Assembly: GCA_009927045.1 (NCBI GenBank)
Contig: RFNT01000117.1
Location: forward strand, 1-55,393
Direction: 5' to 3'
From: a bacterium
GTDB taxonomy: Bacteria; Bdellovibrionota; FAC87; UBA2466
Length of the DNA stretch: 55,393 bases
In this document: positions 1-9,097 of the stretch, piece by piece
Numbering within the stretch: position 1 is the stretch's first letter
Layout of the letters: every line of letters begins with the position of its first letter
Made by a program: the position numbers and the translations under genes
Notes under the pieces: model-generated
Seen by the model: only the letters and a program-made list of their open reading frames with translations
Told to the model about the DNA's origin: nothing
The model's database searches: none

Positions 1-2043
1 AGCCACTTCACGAGTGGCTTCCACTTCACTTTCCGCAGGCGCATCAAATCTCTGGGTGCGCTCTAAGTTCAAAGCCTTCTTAGCTGCGCTCAGTGAAAGC
101 TTGAGCTGTGCTAAATCAGTAAAATGGCTTTTAGGAATATTCTCCTCATCTAAAATAACCACTTCATCTGTTGCTGTGTTGTGTTCTCCCGCAATAAACA
201 CTGTATCCAATGGAATTGAAATTCCTTTCAGCGCTAGAGCATTCCTCACCCGCTGATCATTAAAGATTTCAACAGCCACTCGAGCGTTGGGAGCTCCTCG
301 GTGTCCTCCGCAAGCACCGCAATCTAAAGCTGATGCATACGCATTGTTGGTGGTACTACTGCCATGGCCACACAATAATACGAGTCTCCCAAAGTTTTTG
401 AGAAGCCCCATGATTCTCAGTGAGTTCTCCGCAATTGCGATCTGATCAGGCATCGGGATTCCCAGTTGGTAAGAGCCCACTGGTTGGGCCTCCCGAACTT
501 CAACCACAGGGACCGTTTGAGGTTTCTCACCCCACAACCGCTGAAAACTCTCCTTTACTTTCTTTAAGCCAGTAGGAGCCCAACTTTTTAAAAACATAGA
601 AAAGAAACCTAGGCCTCCAAACGTTTCCACCATTGCAAAAGGAGATACCGAAGTGTTCTTTACTTCGTGAAGAGCGTGTTCCAATGCAACTTCAGCCTCT
701 TTCTGACTCAAGTATTTGGCCGCTTGATAGCGGTTGGGATTTTTGAGTGACTCGCGTACCAAGTATTTGGGGCGAATCAAAACCGGGCACTGAGCAGCGA
801 TTTCGGTTTCAACAAACCCCTGGTGTGCAAGTGGCACTGCAAAGAAGCCCGCGAAGCCGTAAGTATCGAATCGTCCTTGATGCTCCAGATTTCTTCTGAA
901 CGCTTCAGAACGAACATCGATACAAAATACCGCCTGGGCCTGAGGTCTTAATTGGCTCGAGTTTTCCAGAGACAAGCTGAGTTCTTTTGCGTCTCCGAGC
1001 TTTTTCAACAAGCTCTCTCTATAGTTTCGCTCGTAAGCCTCAAGCCAAATGAAGCCAGCTCCAGACGTCCTTGGTCCAGCTGATTCTCGAAAAGTGAGTT
1101 GTTCCTGCGCTCTTTGAACCATCCCTTCCCAAGGATTTCTTTTGACCCACTCATCGGCAAATACCTGTTGGGCACCCACGACATCATAAGCAAGACGGAC
1201 AGCCAGAAAATCATAAAGTGGCTTCAGCTTTTCTTCATTGGAGAAAAAGTTCAGATCCCGACCTAAGTTGGCCATCAGACCCGCCCATCCAGGTGAAGCT
1301 GCAAAGTGCCGACTCAAATAGTCTCTCAGAAACTGGACTGGAATCCCCAAGTCGGCAATCATTCTTTTTATAGCCAAAAGGCTGTCCACGGGAAGGTTTT
1401 TCACGTAATCGCGAAAACCTTCCACTCCCGCTCGTTCAAAACTCTCATCATAAATAACCAGGCTCTTCCAAGCGTTATAAAACCCTTGCTGCTTTCCGGG
1501 CATTGCCCAAGCCGCTTCTCCCCTATCAAAGTAGGCTGCACACCACTTGCTGATTTCCGCCTGCATAGCGGGATAGAGCTTAGTCGCCGTCAATTGGTCC
1601 GCCCATTCACTGAGCATTAAAAACACTTCCTGCAGAGGCTGTTCTGAAGTGCTAGACTTTTCATTTTTAGCTTCTTCAATCAAGAGCTGAGATAGCTCCG
1701 CAGGAGACATGGAAGGATCGAGTTGCTCGACAGTATTCACTAAGTCCTTGGTGGTGATTCTACCCTTCTTGAACTGCTCATGGAAAAAGCTTAAGTCCGC
1801 AACACCACGAGCATGAAAAGTCTTCCGAGCTACTTCAACTGCTTCTGAAAAAGGAAGCTTTTCAAATCCCTGAAGGGGGTTCACAGCGATAAAGTTCGCT
1901 AATGGCCAAATGGGAGCTACTTGCTCACAGGCCTCTAAAATGGCTTGCTCTACACTGACAACTGAATCTTCTTGCTCTCTGCGGTCATTTAGAGTGAGCA
2001 CTCTCAGCGTATTTTTTGTAGCTGTTATGTTTTGAGTAAACAT
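1..2043 (-). CDS. dabA: Inorganic carbon transporter subunit DabA (3' end outside window)
   Basis: DUF2309/DabA family: the cytoplasmic, carbonic-anhydrase-like subunit of the DAB inorganic carbon pump, which works with a NuoL-like membrane subunit to trap CO2 as bicarbonate. I translated the minus strand. The frame is open from an ATG at 2043, with a GAGGGAG ribosome site just upstream, to the window edge (681 codons, C-terminus missing). The four zinc-site residues are visible: Cys374 and Asp376 in VFCIDVRSE, His560 in LLCGHGSS and Cys575 in ALDCGACGG. The 15-residue His-Cys spacing is the same as in the characterised Halothiobacillus enzyme. It lies 31 bases downstream of dabB on the same strand, the usual pairing. 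Family assignment is firm; physiological direction is inferred from the family. Confidence 0.95.
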   Translation of the reverse strand, partial: MFTQNITATKNTLRVLTLNDRREQEDSVVSVEQAILEACEQVAPIWPLANFIAVNPLQGFEKLPFSEAVEVARKTFHARGVADLSFFHEQFKKGRITTKDLVNTVEQLDPSMSPAELSQLLIEEAKNEKSSTSEQPLQEVFLMLSEWADQLTATKLYPAMQAEISKWCAAYFDRGEAAWAMPGKQQGFYNAWKSLVIYDESFERAGVEGFRDYVKNLPVDSLLAIKRMIADLGIPVQFLRDYLSRHFAASPGWAGLMANLGRDLNFFSNEEKLKPLYDFLAVRLAYDVVGAQQVFADEWVKRNPWEGMVQRAQEQLTFRESAGPRTSGAGFIWLEAYERNYRESLLKKLGDAKELSLSLENSSQLRPQAQAVFCIDVRSEAFRRNLEHQGRFDTYGFAGFFAVPLAHQGFVETEIAAQCPVLIRPKYLVRESLKNPNRYQAAKYLSQKEAEVALEHALHEVKNTSVSPFAMVETFGGLGFFSMFLKSWAPTGLKKVKESFQRLWGEKPQTVPVVEVREAQPVGSYQLGIPMPDQIAIAENSLRIMGLLKNFGRLVLLCGHGSSTTNNAYASALDCGACGGHRGAPNARVAVEIFNDQRVRNALALKGISIPLDTVFIAGEHNTATDEVVILDEENIPKSHFTDLAQLKLSLSAAKKALNLERTQRFDAPAESEVEATREVA

Positions 2044-2074
2044 TCTGTTTCTCCCTCAGTTTAAAGTTTTATTT

Positions 2075-3751
2075 TCAATGATAGGTCTGGATATCCTTCT
2101 CCAGAGCTAAGGTTTCGAAACTCGGCATCAACTTGGTTTTACCCAGGACTTTTAAAATGATTTTTCTCCAAGCTTGCTCCACATAAAAGTGATTGAGACA
2201 CAAAACGTAGAGCTTCTTAGACCACTCTTGCTCCTGGGAAAGCCGTGCCATTTCAACCATCACATAGACAGCAATGAATACGACAGCGGTTAAAGCGACC
2301 ACAGCAGGATTCAAGTCTCCCACTAAGCCCACTGTTTCATCAGCTCCCAAAACTGGCCCTAACCACTGAGTAATGGCTCCTAAAAGAGTCCAGTAAAGTA
2401 CCATCCCACCAAAAGAGATGACTGAAGTCGCCAAGAGCGATCGCACTCCGCCCGAGCTTCCCACTACTGGTGCTAGTGCCTGCAAAGCACTGATCCACAA
2501 GAAGAGACACAAGAAGAGTCCTCCAGGTTTCGCGTTTACATCGATACTCAACACCAAAATGCTGGTAACAAGAATTACAAAAGCAATCAGACCAGCGATT
2601 AAACGAGAAGCAAGTGAGGTTTCTGTCACGGGCTGCTGATTTCCGTACATAATGGGTTTGAGGTCCACTCGACCAGCAGCACTTAAAAATGCATGCGCCT
2701 TGTAGTACCCGTGCATGATCAAGTGCAAAACTGCGGCGGCAAAAGCGCCCAGCCCACATTGCATCATCATGTATCCCATCTGAGCAATGGTGGAGTATGC
2801 AAGTGACCGTTTTGCATCGGTTTGAACGAGATAAATCAAACCACCGAACAAAGCAGTCAACGCCCCCAGGATGAACAGCAAGTGAAGCGCAGTGCTGGCA
2901 TGTCCGACCAGGGGACTCAGTCTCACAATGAGAAACCCACCCGCATTAATAATCCCTGCGTGCATGAGCGCTGAGACAGGTGTGGGAGTTTCCATCGTAT
3001 CTGGCAGCCAAATGTGGAATGGAAATTGAGCAGATTTCGTCATCGCACCCAACACATAAAAGGAGCCGAGCACAGCAAATGGATTCAACGACATTCCCAA
3101 GAATTGAATCGGATCCCAGCTTCCATGATTCCGGGCGATTTCGAAAATATCTTTCAATTCGAATGTGCCGAAGACCGTATATGTGAGAACCAAAGCAGCA
3201 ACGAGAAATAAATCACCCAAACGACTGATTACGAATTTTCTCCAGGCCGCTTTCTGGGCAGATTCACGTTCGGAGAAATGGAGTAAGAGCTGATGCACCC
3301 CCGAACTCACTAAGAACCAAGAAAGAGTCAGCCCCAGAAGATTTCTACTGACCACAAAGAGGGTGACTGAAAACAAAACGAAAGACAGCCAGCTAAAGAA
3401 CCTTCCTTGGTTTGGGTCCCCATCTAAATATCTGACTGAATATCTCTGAACGATAAGACCAATACTAGTGATGAGCAACACAGAAAGAACTGAGAGCCGA
3501 TCAATCCAGACACCAATCGAGAAGTGAAACCCAGCAGGGTCCCCTAGAATTGCATAGATGCGATCAATCGATCCTTCGGTAATCACGCCGTAACCAAGCC
3601 CAATAGCCGCTAAGAAAGCAATGGCTGCTCCGCCAGCAGATATTTTTCGCATCAGGGGAGCATTTTCTTTGAGCTTTAAAAATCCCAATACCGAGACAAA
3701 AAGGGGCGTTCCAAGAACTGCTAACGCTGCGACCGAGAATAGTGAATCCAT
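2075..3751 (-). CDS. dabB: Inorganic carbon transporter membrane subunit DabB (NuoL-like)
   Basis: Polytopic membrane protein of the proton-conducting NuoL/MrpA (Proton_antipo_M) family, 558 residues and about 14 predicted helices. The antiporter core is seen around residues 120-340, including MTKSAQFPFHIWLPDTM and PTPVSALMHAGIINAGG. It carries Lys and His residues typical of the proton path. The protein is too short for a Complex I NuoL with its lateral helix, and no other nuo genes are present; its pairing with dabA identifies it as DabB, which couples cation influx to DabA. I prefer the ATG at 3751 because GGAGGAG lies six bases upstream; an upstream alternative start at 3778 has no such site. 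Confidence 0.92.
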   Translation of the reverse strand: MDSLFSVAALAVLGTPLFVSVLGFLKLKENAPLMRKISAGGAAIAFLAAIGLGYGVITEGSIDRIYAILGDPAGFHFSIGVWIDRLSVLSVLLITSIGLIVQRYSVRYLDGDPNQGRFFSWLSFVLFSVTLFVVSRNLLGLTLSWFLVSSGVHQLLLHFSERESAQKAAWRKFVISRLGDLFLVAALVLTYTVFGTFELKDIFEIARNHGSWDPIQFLGMSLNPFAVLGSFYVLGAMTKSAQFPFHIWLPDTMETPTPVSALMHAGIINAGGFLIVRLSPLVGHASTALHLLFILGALTALFGGLIYLVQTDAKRSLAYSTIAQMGYMMMQCGLGAFAAAVLHLIMHGYYKAHAFLSAAGRVDLKPIMYGNQQPVTETSLASRLIAGLIAFVILVTSILVLSIDVNAKPGGLFLCLFLWISALQALAPVVGSSGGVRSLLATSVISFGGMVLYWTLLGAITQWLGPVLGADETVGLVGDLNPAVVALTAVVFIAVYVMVEMARLSQEQEWSKKLYVLCLNHFYVEQAWRKIILKVLGKTKLMPSFETLALEKDIQTYH

Positions 3752-3810
3752 GTAGGGCTCCTCCGTGTAACCTTGCAATCGATAATACGGAAGAACCCTA
3801 GTTTAGTAAA

Positions 3811-3840
3811 AATAGATAAATATTATTGGTGTTATCGTAT
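3811..3840. promoter_or_regulatory. Candidate regulator site upstream of dabBA
   Basis: AATAGATAAAT at 3811-3821 followed by TTATCGTAT at 3832-3840 forms an imperfect dyad (GATAA ... TTATC). The same 11 bases occur once more, in the terC-LysR gap at 9062-9072, again followed by TTATC. The spacer differs (12 versus 8 bases). I infer that the nearby LysR-type protein may bind both, which is untested. Confidence 0.35.
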
Positions 3841-3848
3841 AAAACGAA

Positions 3849-5218
3849 TCAGCTTTCTCCGAGGACCGCTTTGAGTGTGGCAAGATTTTTTTGATACTCA
3901 GCCAAAGCCTCTACTTCCCGGACAGCTGCGTCGGCAGTAGCTTGTTCGCGAATGTTTACAAAGAGTTGGTTGCTGTCGCCTTGTCGGAACCGGATCCTTT
4001 CGCCCTGCTCCAACTTTCTGGCTAACTCCGTTTCGCGATGAGTGAGATCCGATCTTAAAGCAGCCGCATTTAAAGCCGAACGAGAATCCCAGAGTTCAGT
4101 TGCAATTTTATCTCGTAAAAAACGCTCTTGGAGCTCCAGTCGCATTCCAGTTGCGATGGCACTGTCTTCGCGACCTCCAGCGATATTGGCCTGCAGAGGA
4201 ATTTCTAGCACGATACCCGCATCGAGCCGGGGATCATTACGGGTGGGATCACCTTGTTGGATGCTTTTGGCTGCCTGTAGCTGAACGTCTATTCGAGGGG
4301 CAGCCTGATTCGAGGCTAGATCTCGCTCGATGGCATTCTGCGCTTTCAGCATTTCAAAACGCTTCAATTCGGGACGCTTCTGTAGAGCTTCTTCCACTCC
4401 TGCTTTAGGCTCTTCGTTCCTGTCGGGAACAGGAATCGTGCTTCCCATCTGCTCGTCGCCCGCAAGCAATGGGTTTCCTTGAGCATCTCGCCAAAATAAT
4501 GATAAATCAATCGTTGCTTGTTGAAGCGAGCGCTCAGCACTTACCAATTGGGACTTTCTCTGAAGAATAGCTCTTTCGTTATCCCGTCGCTCAAACTCAG
4601 GTAAGTCTCCCGCTTTGACTCGTTCTTTCAACCCTTTGTCGCGTTCCTCTGCAATCCGCAGCAGCTCCTGATAAATTTTTACTTTGAGACTTGCTGAAAC
4701 CCAGTCCCAATACCGATGTGTTGCAGTCCGTATGGACTCAATCCGCTGCTGCAGAACCTGAAGATCCGCCACAGTCAGTCCTAACGTTGCTTTTTGAATA
4801 TTGGCTCTTCGCCGATCCAATGGACCATCTCGCCAATAGGAATGGCGAGCCCCGCACGCAATTCACCTGCTGGGTTCGTCACCATTTTTCCATCATAAAT
4901 AGGAAAATCACCGATTCCTAAGCGATACCCCGCAAATAAAGAAGCCCCCCAGAGCGTGGTCGGTTGCTCCAAGACGGAATCTACCGTTTTATTTTCGTAA
5001 TACCCTAACAGAGTGCTTCCAGCTCGAGTCCGCCATTGAATATCAAAAGCACCTTCAGAGGCGCGAACTTCACCTTGTGCGGATTCAACATCTTTGCGGG
5101 CACCTTCTAATAAGGGATAGCGGTCGCGCACCGACTGGAGCACCTCAGAGAGTGACAAAGGCTTACAATGAGCCAGAGAACTGAGTCCAGCAAATAAAAT
5201 GATCGTTATCCGAAACAT
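3849..5218 (-). CDS. TolC-family outer membrane channel, frameshifted as sequenced
   Basis: Outer-membrane efflux protein that would complete the exporter with the adaptor and ABC genes immediately upstream. The 5' part (5218 to about 4825) has a signal peptide ending near SSLAHC and the usual N-terminal region. The 3' part (from about 4825 to 3849) holds the helical OEP repeats. The frame breaks near 4825: LRAGLAIPIGEM continues in the other frame as GPLDRRRANIQKA, the conserved family sequence. Restoring one G in a GG run (GATGGTCC to GATGGGTCC) rejoins them. An ATG at 5218 or a GTG at 5221 could start the protein, four to seven bases after the HlyD stop. Either an indel error or a real lesion; I favour error. 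Confidence 0.8.
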
Positions 5219-5224
5219 CACTTC

Positions 5225-6292
5225 TTAAGTTCCCTTTTCAGATTTACCCAACGGAACCACCATGTTTTTTCCAGGCTCTGGAAAACTGGGCGGAAATCCG
5301 TTGAACCGACGCCAGAGTTCGTAACCTAAAGTGACTCGATTGAGGAGCACCCAACCGATGGCTCTTACGCCTTGTCTTAGGTAAGTCCCGTCAGGCCAGG
5401 GTTCATTCTCCAGTGGAATGAGGACCACTCGAAATTTTCCGTTGCCGCTATCGCTCGGATCAATAAGTGTGATTTTTCCACCATAAGTGCCATAAGCAGC
5501 GCCCGGCCAACCACTGAATTGGATCGCAGGCCAGCCTTCAAATTGAAGCCGCACTTCGGCTCCATCTCTGAGCAGAGGAACGTCATTTCCATCGATCCAA
5601 AGTTCAACCGCTCTTGAATCCGTGTCTGGAACGATACTGGCTAGGAATTGTCCTGCTTTCACGATTTGAGCCCCCTGCCCGGAAATCACTCGCTGGATTG
5701 TTCCTGCGATGGGGGATTTTACAGATTGGGTCATTTGACGTGCCAAACGAACATCCATACGCGCCAGTTCAGCAGAAGCATTTGCTTCATCGACCAAAAA
5801 CTTGGTGTACTCTAAATTTGCCTGTTCCAGAGCTCGGCGTGCGCTCAATCCTTTTTCGACGAGCACCTTTTGCCGATCTAAATTGATTCGCGAGGTTTGA
5901 ACCGCTGCTTCTGCTGCCATCACTCGTTTGCCCAAAGCATCTCGCTCCTCTGCAAGGCGTTTCAGAATTTCGGGATCATTATCCGTAAGTTCCACAATGA
6001 GATCCCCTTCTTTTACTTTAGTTCCCTCCACTACATGCCATTTTTGAATGCGCCCATCCACAGGAGCGCTGATGTCTTGGATCCGATCGTTTGGGGAATA
6101 CCCAATCACTCTTCCAGAACCTCGTGCGGTCTGTTGCCAAGGCAAAACAATGAGAGCAATCCCCAAAAACACAAAAAGCCCAATGAAGGCGCCAAAAAAG
6201 CGTTGATAATTTCTGGAACTACTCACTAACTGGAGCGCCTTGGGAACCGGTTGGACTCCTTTAATTTGAAATTTTTCAATGGGTGCAGCCAT
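5225..6292 (-). CDS. HlyD-family membrane fusion (periplasmic adaptor) protein
   Basis: Adaptor linking the inner-membrane ABC exporter to TolC, 355 residues. One transmembrane helix lies at about residues 35-52 (FIGLFVFLGIALIVLP). A biotinyl-lipoyl half-motif follows (SAPVDGRIQKWHVVEGTKVKEGDL), then a coiled-coil hairpin at about 110-190, then the returning lipoyl half (VKSPIAGTIQRVISGQG) and a beta-barrel region. The start codon shares one base with the stop of the ABC gene (TAATG) and the stop lies just before tolC, so the three are one translationally coupled operon. No RTX or peptide substrate gene is visible nearby, so the cargo is unknown. Confidence 0.88.
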   Translation of the reverse strand: MAAPIEKFQIKGVQPVPKALQLVSSSRNYQRFFGAFIGLFVFLGIALIVLPWQQTARGSGRVIGYSPNDRIQDISAPVDGRIQKWHVVEGTKVKEGDLIVELTDNDPEILKRLAEERDALGKRVMAAEAAVQTSRINLDRQKVLVEKGLSARRALEQANLEYTKFLVDEANASAELARMDVRLARQMTQSVKSPIAGTIQRVISGQGAQIVKAGQFLASIVPDTDSRAVELWIDGNDVPLLRDGAEVRLQFEGWPAIQFSGWPGAAYGTYGGKITLIDPSDSGNGKFRVVLIPLENEPWPDGTYLRQGVRAIGWVLLNRVTLGYELWRRFNGFPPSFPEPGKNMVVPLGKSEKGT

Positions 6293-7958
6293 TATGCTGA
6301 CCTCCGCTGAGTCAGTGAATCCAATGAAATAATCACTTCACACCGTTTAGCCAAATTCATATCGTGGGTTGCTAAGACCAAAGTCCAAGGGGCTTTGGGA
6401 TCGAGTAATAGCTTGAGGGCTATTTCTCGGGATTTCTCATCCAAATCATCCAGGGTTTCATCCACGAGGACTAAGCGAGGTTTGGTAACAATCGCACGAG
6501 CCAGAACAATGCGATGGACTTGCCCCACAGAGAGAGGACGCCCCTCTCCACTCAACTGGGTATGAATGCCTCGAGGTAGCTGAGTGATTTCATCTAGGAG
6601 CCCCAACTGGGCCAATGCTGCCCGCGCACTCTCTAGGGTGACTTCAGGGCGTCCCATACGAATATTATCCAAAATGGTGTCCGAAAGAACTTCCAGCCCC
6701 CTCACAAGCGCTATTTGATCTCGTAAACTTTCTTTGGAAACATCTCGGTAATCATTGCCGTCAATGAGAACTGCGCCGCTCTTGGCATCCGAATGCCAAA
6801 AAGCAAATCCACGAGGGTAGTTTTTCCTGAGGAGTTGGAACCTAAGAGAGCAACTCGAGAGCCTGGTTCAATTTTAAAAGACACTTGTTTGAAAATAGGA
6901 TCTTGAGAGTCATAGGAGTAAACCAAATCACGAGCTTCCAATCCAGCTGGGCCATGACCTCCCTTCAACTGGATTCCCGTTCCCTGTTCCAGCGGTAAAT
7001 TGAAAAGACCGTCCAACTTATCTAACGCGGCAATGAGATCATAAAAGGCTTCTAAATGTTTTTGAAATTTGGCTAAAGACCCCAGAGCAGTCGTTACGAC
7101 AATTTCTGCTGCTACTAATTGTCCAAGAGTCAGTTGGCTCTTGATCACCAAATAGGCACCCAGCCCCAGAAGTGCTGAGCTTGCGACTGCTTGCAGGGCC
7201 AATGACCCCAAGACCTGTCTCATCAGTATTTTGAAGTGATCACTCCTAGCTCCCAAATAACCTTGAACTACTTCATTTGCTTTTTCTAAAGCCAAACCGC
7301 GTGCTGCTTGGGACCTAAATAGAATCGGGCGTGCCGCCAGATCCTCTAGCCAAGCAGCAACGCGATATTTCTGCACTGATTCCTCAGAACTCGTGAGCAG
7401 AGCTCCACGACCCAATCCAAAAAGAATAATGCCTACAGTGGCGACTAAGACAATCGCAAAGGCCAGCAGGAACCAATGGTAAAAAGCGAGTAAAACGAGT
7501 CCCAGAACGATTTGCAGCAACAATGCAAAGCCATCGAGCAAAAGCGTTGCTCCACTTTTTTGAACTGTAAGAACATCGAAGAACCTATTGACCAATTCCG
7601 GAAATCTATTTTTGGAGGCGCCTTCTAAGTGCAGACGCGGAATCCGATAAGCAAGTTCCAGAGCCACTTGTGTAAAAAATCGTTTTTGAAATTGCTCTAC
7701 TATACGGATTTGAATCGCTCTCAAAAAAGCAGCTGCTGAGAGCCCCACAAAAACTGCCAAAACTAGAAAAAGAACGGGTTGGCTCAAAGAACCAAAGTTC
7801 ACTGTACTGACGAGAGTCTGAACGCCCACAGGGATGGCTAAGGACAAAACTCCAACACCCATGCCATACGTAAGAATGACCGCAATTTCAGACCGCTCCC
7901 CGCTCAACATGGAAACGAGTAATTTGGTCGGTGATATTTTGTGTCCAGGCTCTGCCAA
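6292..7958 (-). CDS. ABC exporter (membrane and ATPase domains fused), frameshifted as sequenced
   Basis: Type I exporter half-transporter. An ABC membrane domain fills about residues 1-300 and an ATPase domain follows, with Walker A GSNSSGKTT, signature-like LSVGQVHR and Walker B RLVLVDET followed by a D-loop. The signature and Walker B deviate from consensus (LSVGQ rather than LSGGQ; VDET rather than LDEP), so activity may be unusual. The frame breaks near 6784, just after Walker A: FGIRMP continues in the other frame as SGAVLIDGNDYRDVS. Adding one A to CCAAGAGC gives the expected MPKSGAV. The TTG start at 7958 has AGAGG six bases before it. No N-terminal peptidase domain, so not a bacteriocin-type exporter. 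Confidence 0.8.
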
Positions 7959-7979
7959 AGCAACCTCTTTTACTTCTTA

Positions 7980-8006
7980 AGTATCGGTTTTTTTGAGTGA
8001 AATATT
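7980..8006 (-). promoter_or_regulatory. Repeated upstream element (copy 1, ABC exporter operon)
   Basis: The 14 bases AGTATCGGTTTTTT (plus-strand reading) start here and recur at 9034; both copies are followed by AATATT. In both cases the element lies 22-24 bases before a minus-strand start codon. The GATACT on the minus strand could be a -10 box, but no good -35 sits at the usual distance. Confidence 0.35.
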
Positions 8007-8026
8007 GACCTCGGTGAACTCCCGGT

Positions 8027-9010
8027 TTAGCGCTCCGCGCCACTTCGCGCTTTTACCCAAGAAACAGCGATGGAACCACCAATCAGACACACGATGATGC
8101 CCAGTGACCAAGTCACTGGAAACTTGCCATCAAAAGCTGGGTTGAGCCACGCCATTTTGAGTCCAACAAAAACTAAAACAGCTGCTAATCCATACTTAAT
8201 ATAACGAAACTTTTCGAGCGCTCCAGAAAGCATAAAGAACATCGACCGAAGGCCTAGAATCGCAAAAATATTCGAAGTAAAAACAATGAGTGGCTCACGG
8301 GTGAGAGCAAAAATGGCTGGCACTGAATCAATCGCAAACAGGATATCGCTCACTTCGATGAAAAGCAGAGCTAAAAATAAGGGGGTAGCGTAGCGAACGC
8401 CGTCTCTTTTGATGAAAAACCGACTGGGAGCAGCTGAAGGATCTATTCTAAAGAGCCTTCTCAAAAACTTCATAAACCATACGCGCTCCGGATCCATCAT
8501 TTGGGATTCCGAGAAAAACATTTTAATTCCAGTAACTATAAGAACCAGTCCAAAAAACACGACCACGGCATGGTAAGCCATGAGTTGAGAGCCCAATGCA
8601 ATGAAGAGAGCCCGGAACAAAAGTGCTCCTAATATTCCAAAAAAGAGTACTCGGTGTTGGTATAACCGAGGAATCCCAAAATAGGAGAAGACAATGGCAA
8701 AGACGAAAATGTTATCCACTGCCAACGATTTTTCGACGACAAATCCAGTTAAAAATTCGAGCGCCAGTTGCTTCGCTTTAACCAGCCCCTCTCCGGCATC
8801 CCCTAACTTAGAAATACAATAAAAGTAAAATCCGATATTGAAGACGCCTGCCAGCAGGAACCATGTCAGCGTCCAAAGCGAAGCTTCCCGGAAGGTAACC
8901 TCATGGGCTTTTCGATGAAAGACTCCAAGATCGAGGGCAAGCATCCCAAGAACAAAAATAGTAAAGCCTAAGTAAAACCACCAATATTCAGAAAAAGGAA
9001 AAATAAGCAC
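8027..9010 (-). CDS. TerC/Alx-family membrane protein (probable Mn2+ exporter)
   Basis: Polytopic TerC-family protein, 327 residues and about nine helices. The two family acidic motifs are present: VEKSLAVDNIFVFAIVF and EVSDILFAIDSVPAIFALT. Family members (Alx, MeeF, YkoY) export manganese and help metalation of secreted proteins; which activity applies here cannot be told from sequence. GTG start at 9010 with GAGAGAAGG seven bases upstream. Transcribed divergently from the LysR gene, and its upstream region shares a 14-base element with the ABC exporter operon, suggesting co-regulation. Confidence 0.9.
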   Translation of the reverse strand: MLIFPFSEYWWFYLGFTIFVLGMLALDLGVFHRKAHEVTFREASLWTLTWFLLAGVFNIGFYFYCISKLGDAGEGLVKAKQLALEFLTGFVVEKSLAVDNIFVFAIVFSYFGIPRLYQHRVLFFGILGALLFRALFIALGSQLMAYHAVVVFFGLVLIVTGIKMFFSESQMMDPERVWFMKFLRRLFRIDPSAAPSRFFIKRDGVRYATPLFLALLFIEVSDILFAIDSVPAIFALTREPLIVFTSNIFAILGLRSMFFMLSGALEKFRYIKYGLAAVLVFVGLKMAWLNPAFDGKFPVTWSLGIIVCLIGGSIAVSWVKARSGAER

Positions 9011-9033
9011 TTTCAGCCTTCTCTCAAATATTG

Positions 9034-9056
9034 AGTATCGGTTTTTTCCTTGAATA
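9034..9056 (-). promoter_or_regulatory. Repeated upstream element (copy 2, terC)
   Basis: Second copy of AGTATCGGTTTTTT followed by AATATT, 24 bases before the terC GTG. See the copy at 7980. Shared position relative to the start codon argues for a promoter or operator rather than chance. Confidence 0.35.
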
Positions 9057-9062
9057 TTTACA

Positions 9063-9086
9063 ATAGATAAATTTCCTGTTATCTAT
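9063..9086. promoter_or_regulatory. Inverted repeat in terC-LysR gap, likely operator
   Basis: Perfect 8-base dyad ATAGATAA - 8 bases - TTATCTAT, ending 11 bases before the LysR start codon. LysR-type proteins commonly autoregulate from a dyad in the divergent gap. The left arm with flanks (AATAGATAAAT) recurs upstream of dabB. Confidence 0.5.
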
Positions 9087-9097
9087 CACAAAAAACA

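Noticed and set aside
2075-3751. NuoL of respiratory Complex I
   Set aside because: Too short, no other nuo genes, and directly paired with dabA.
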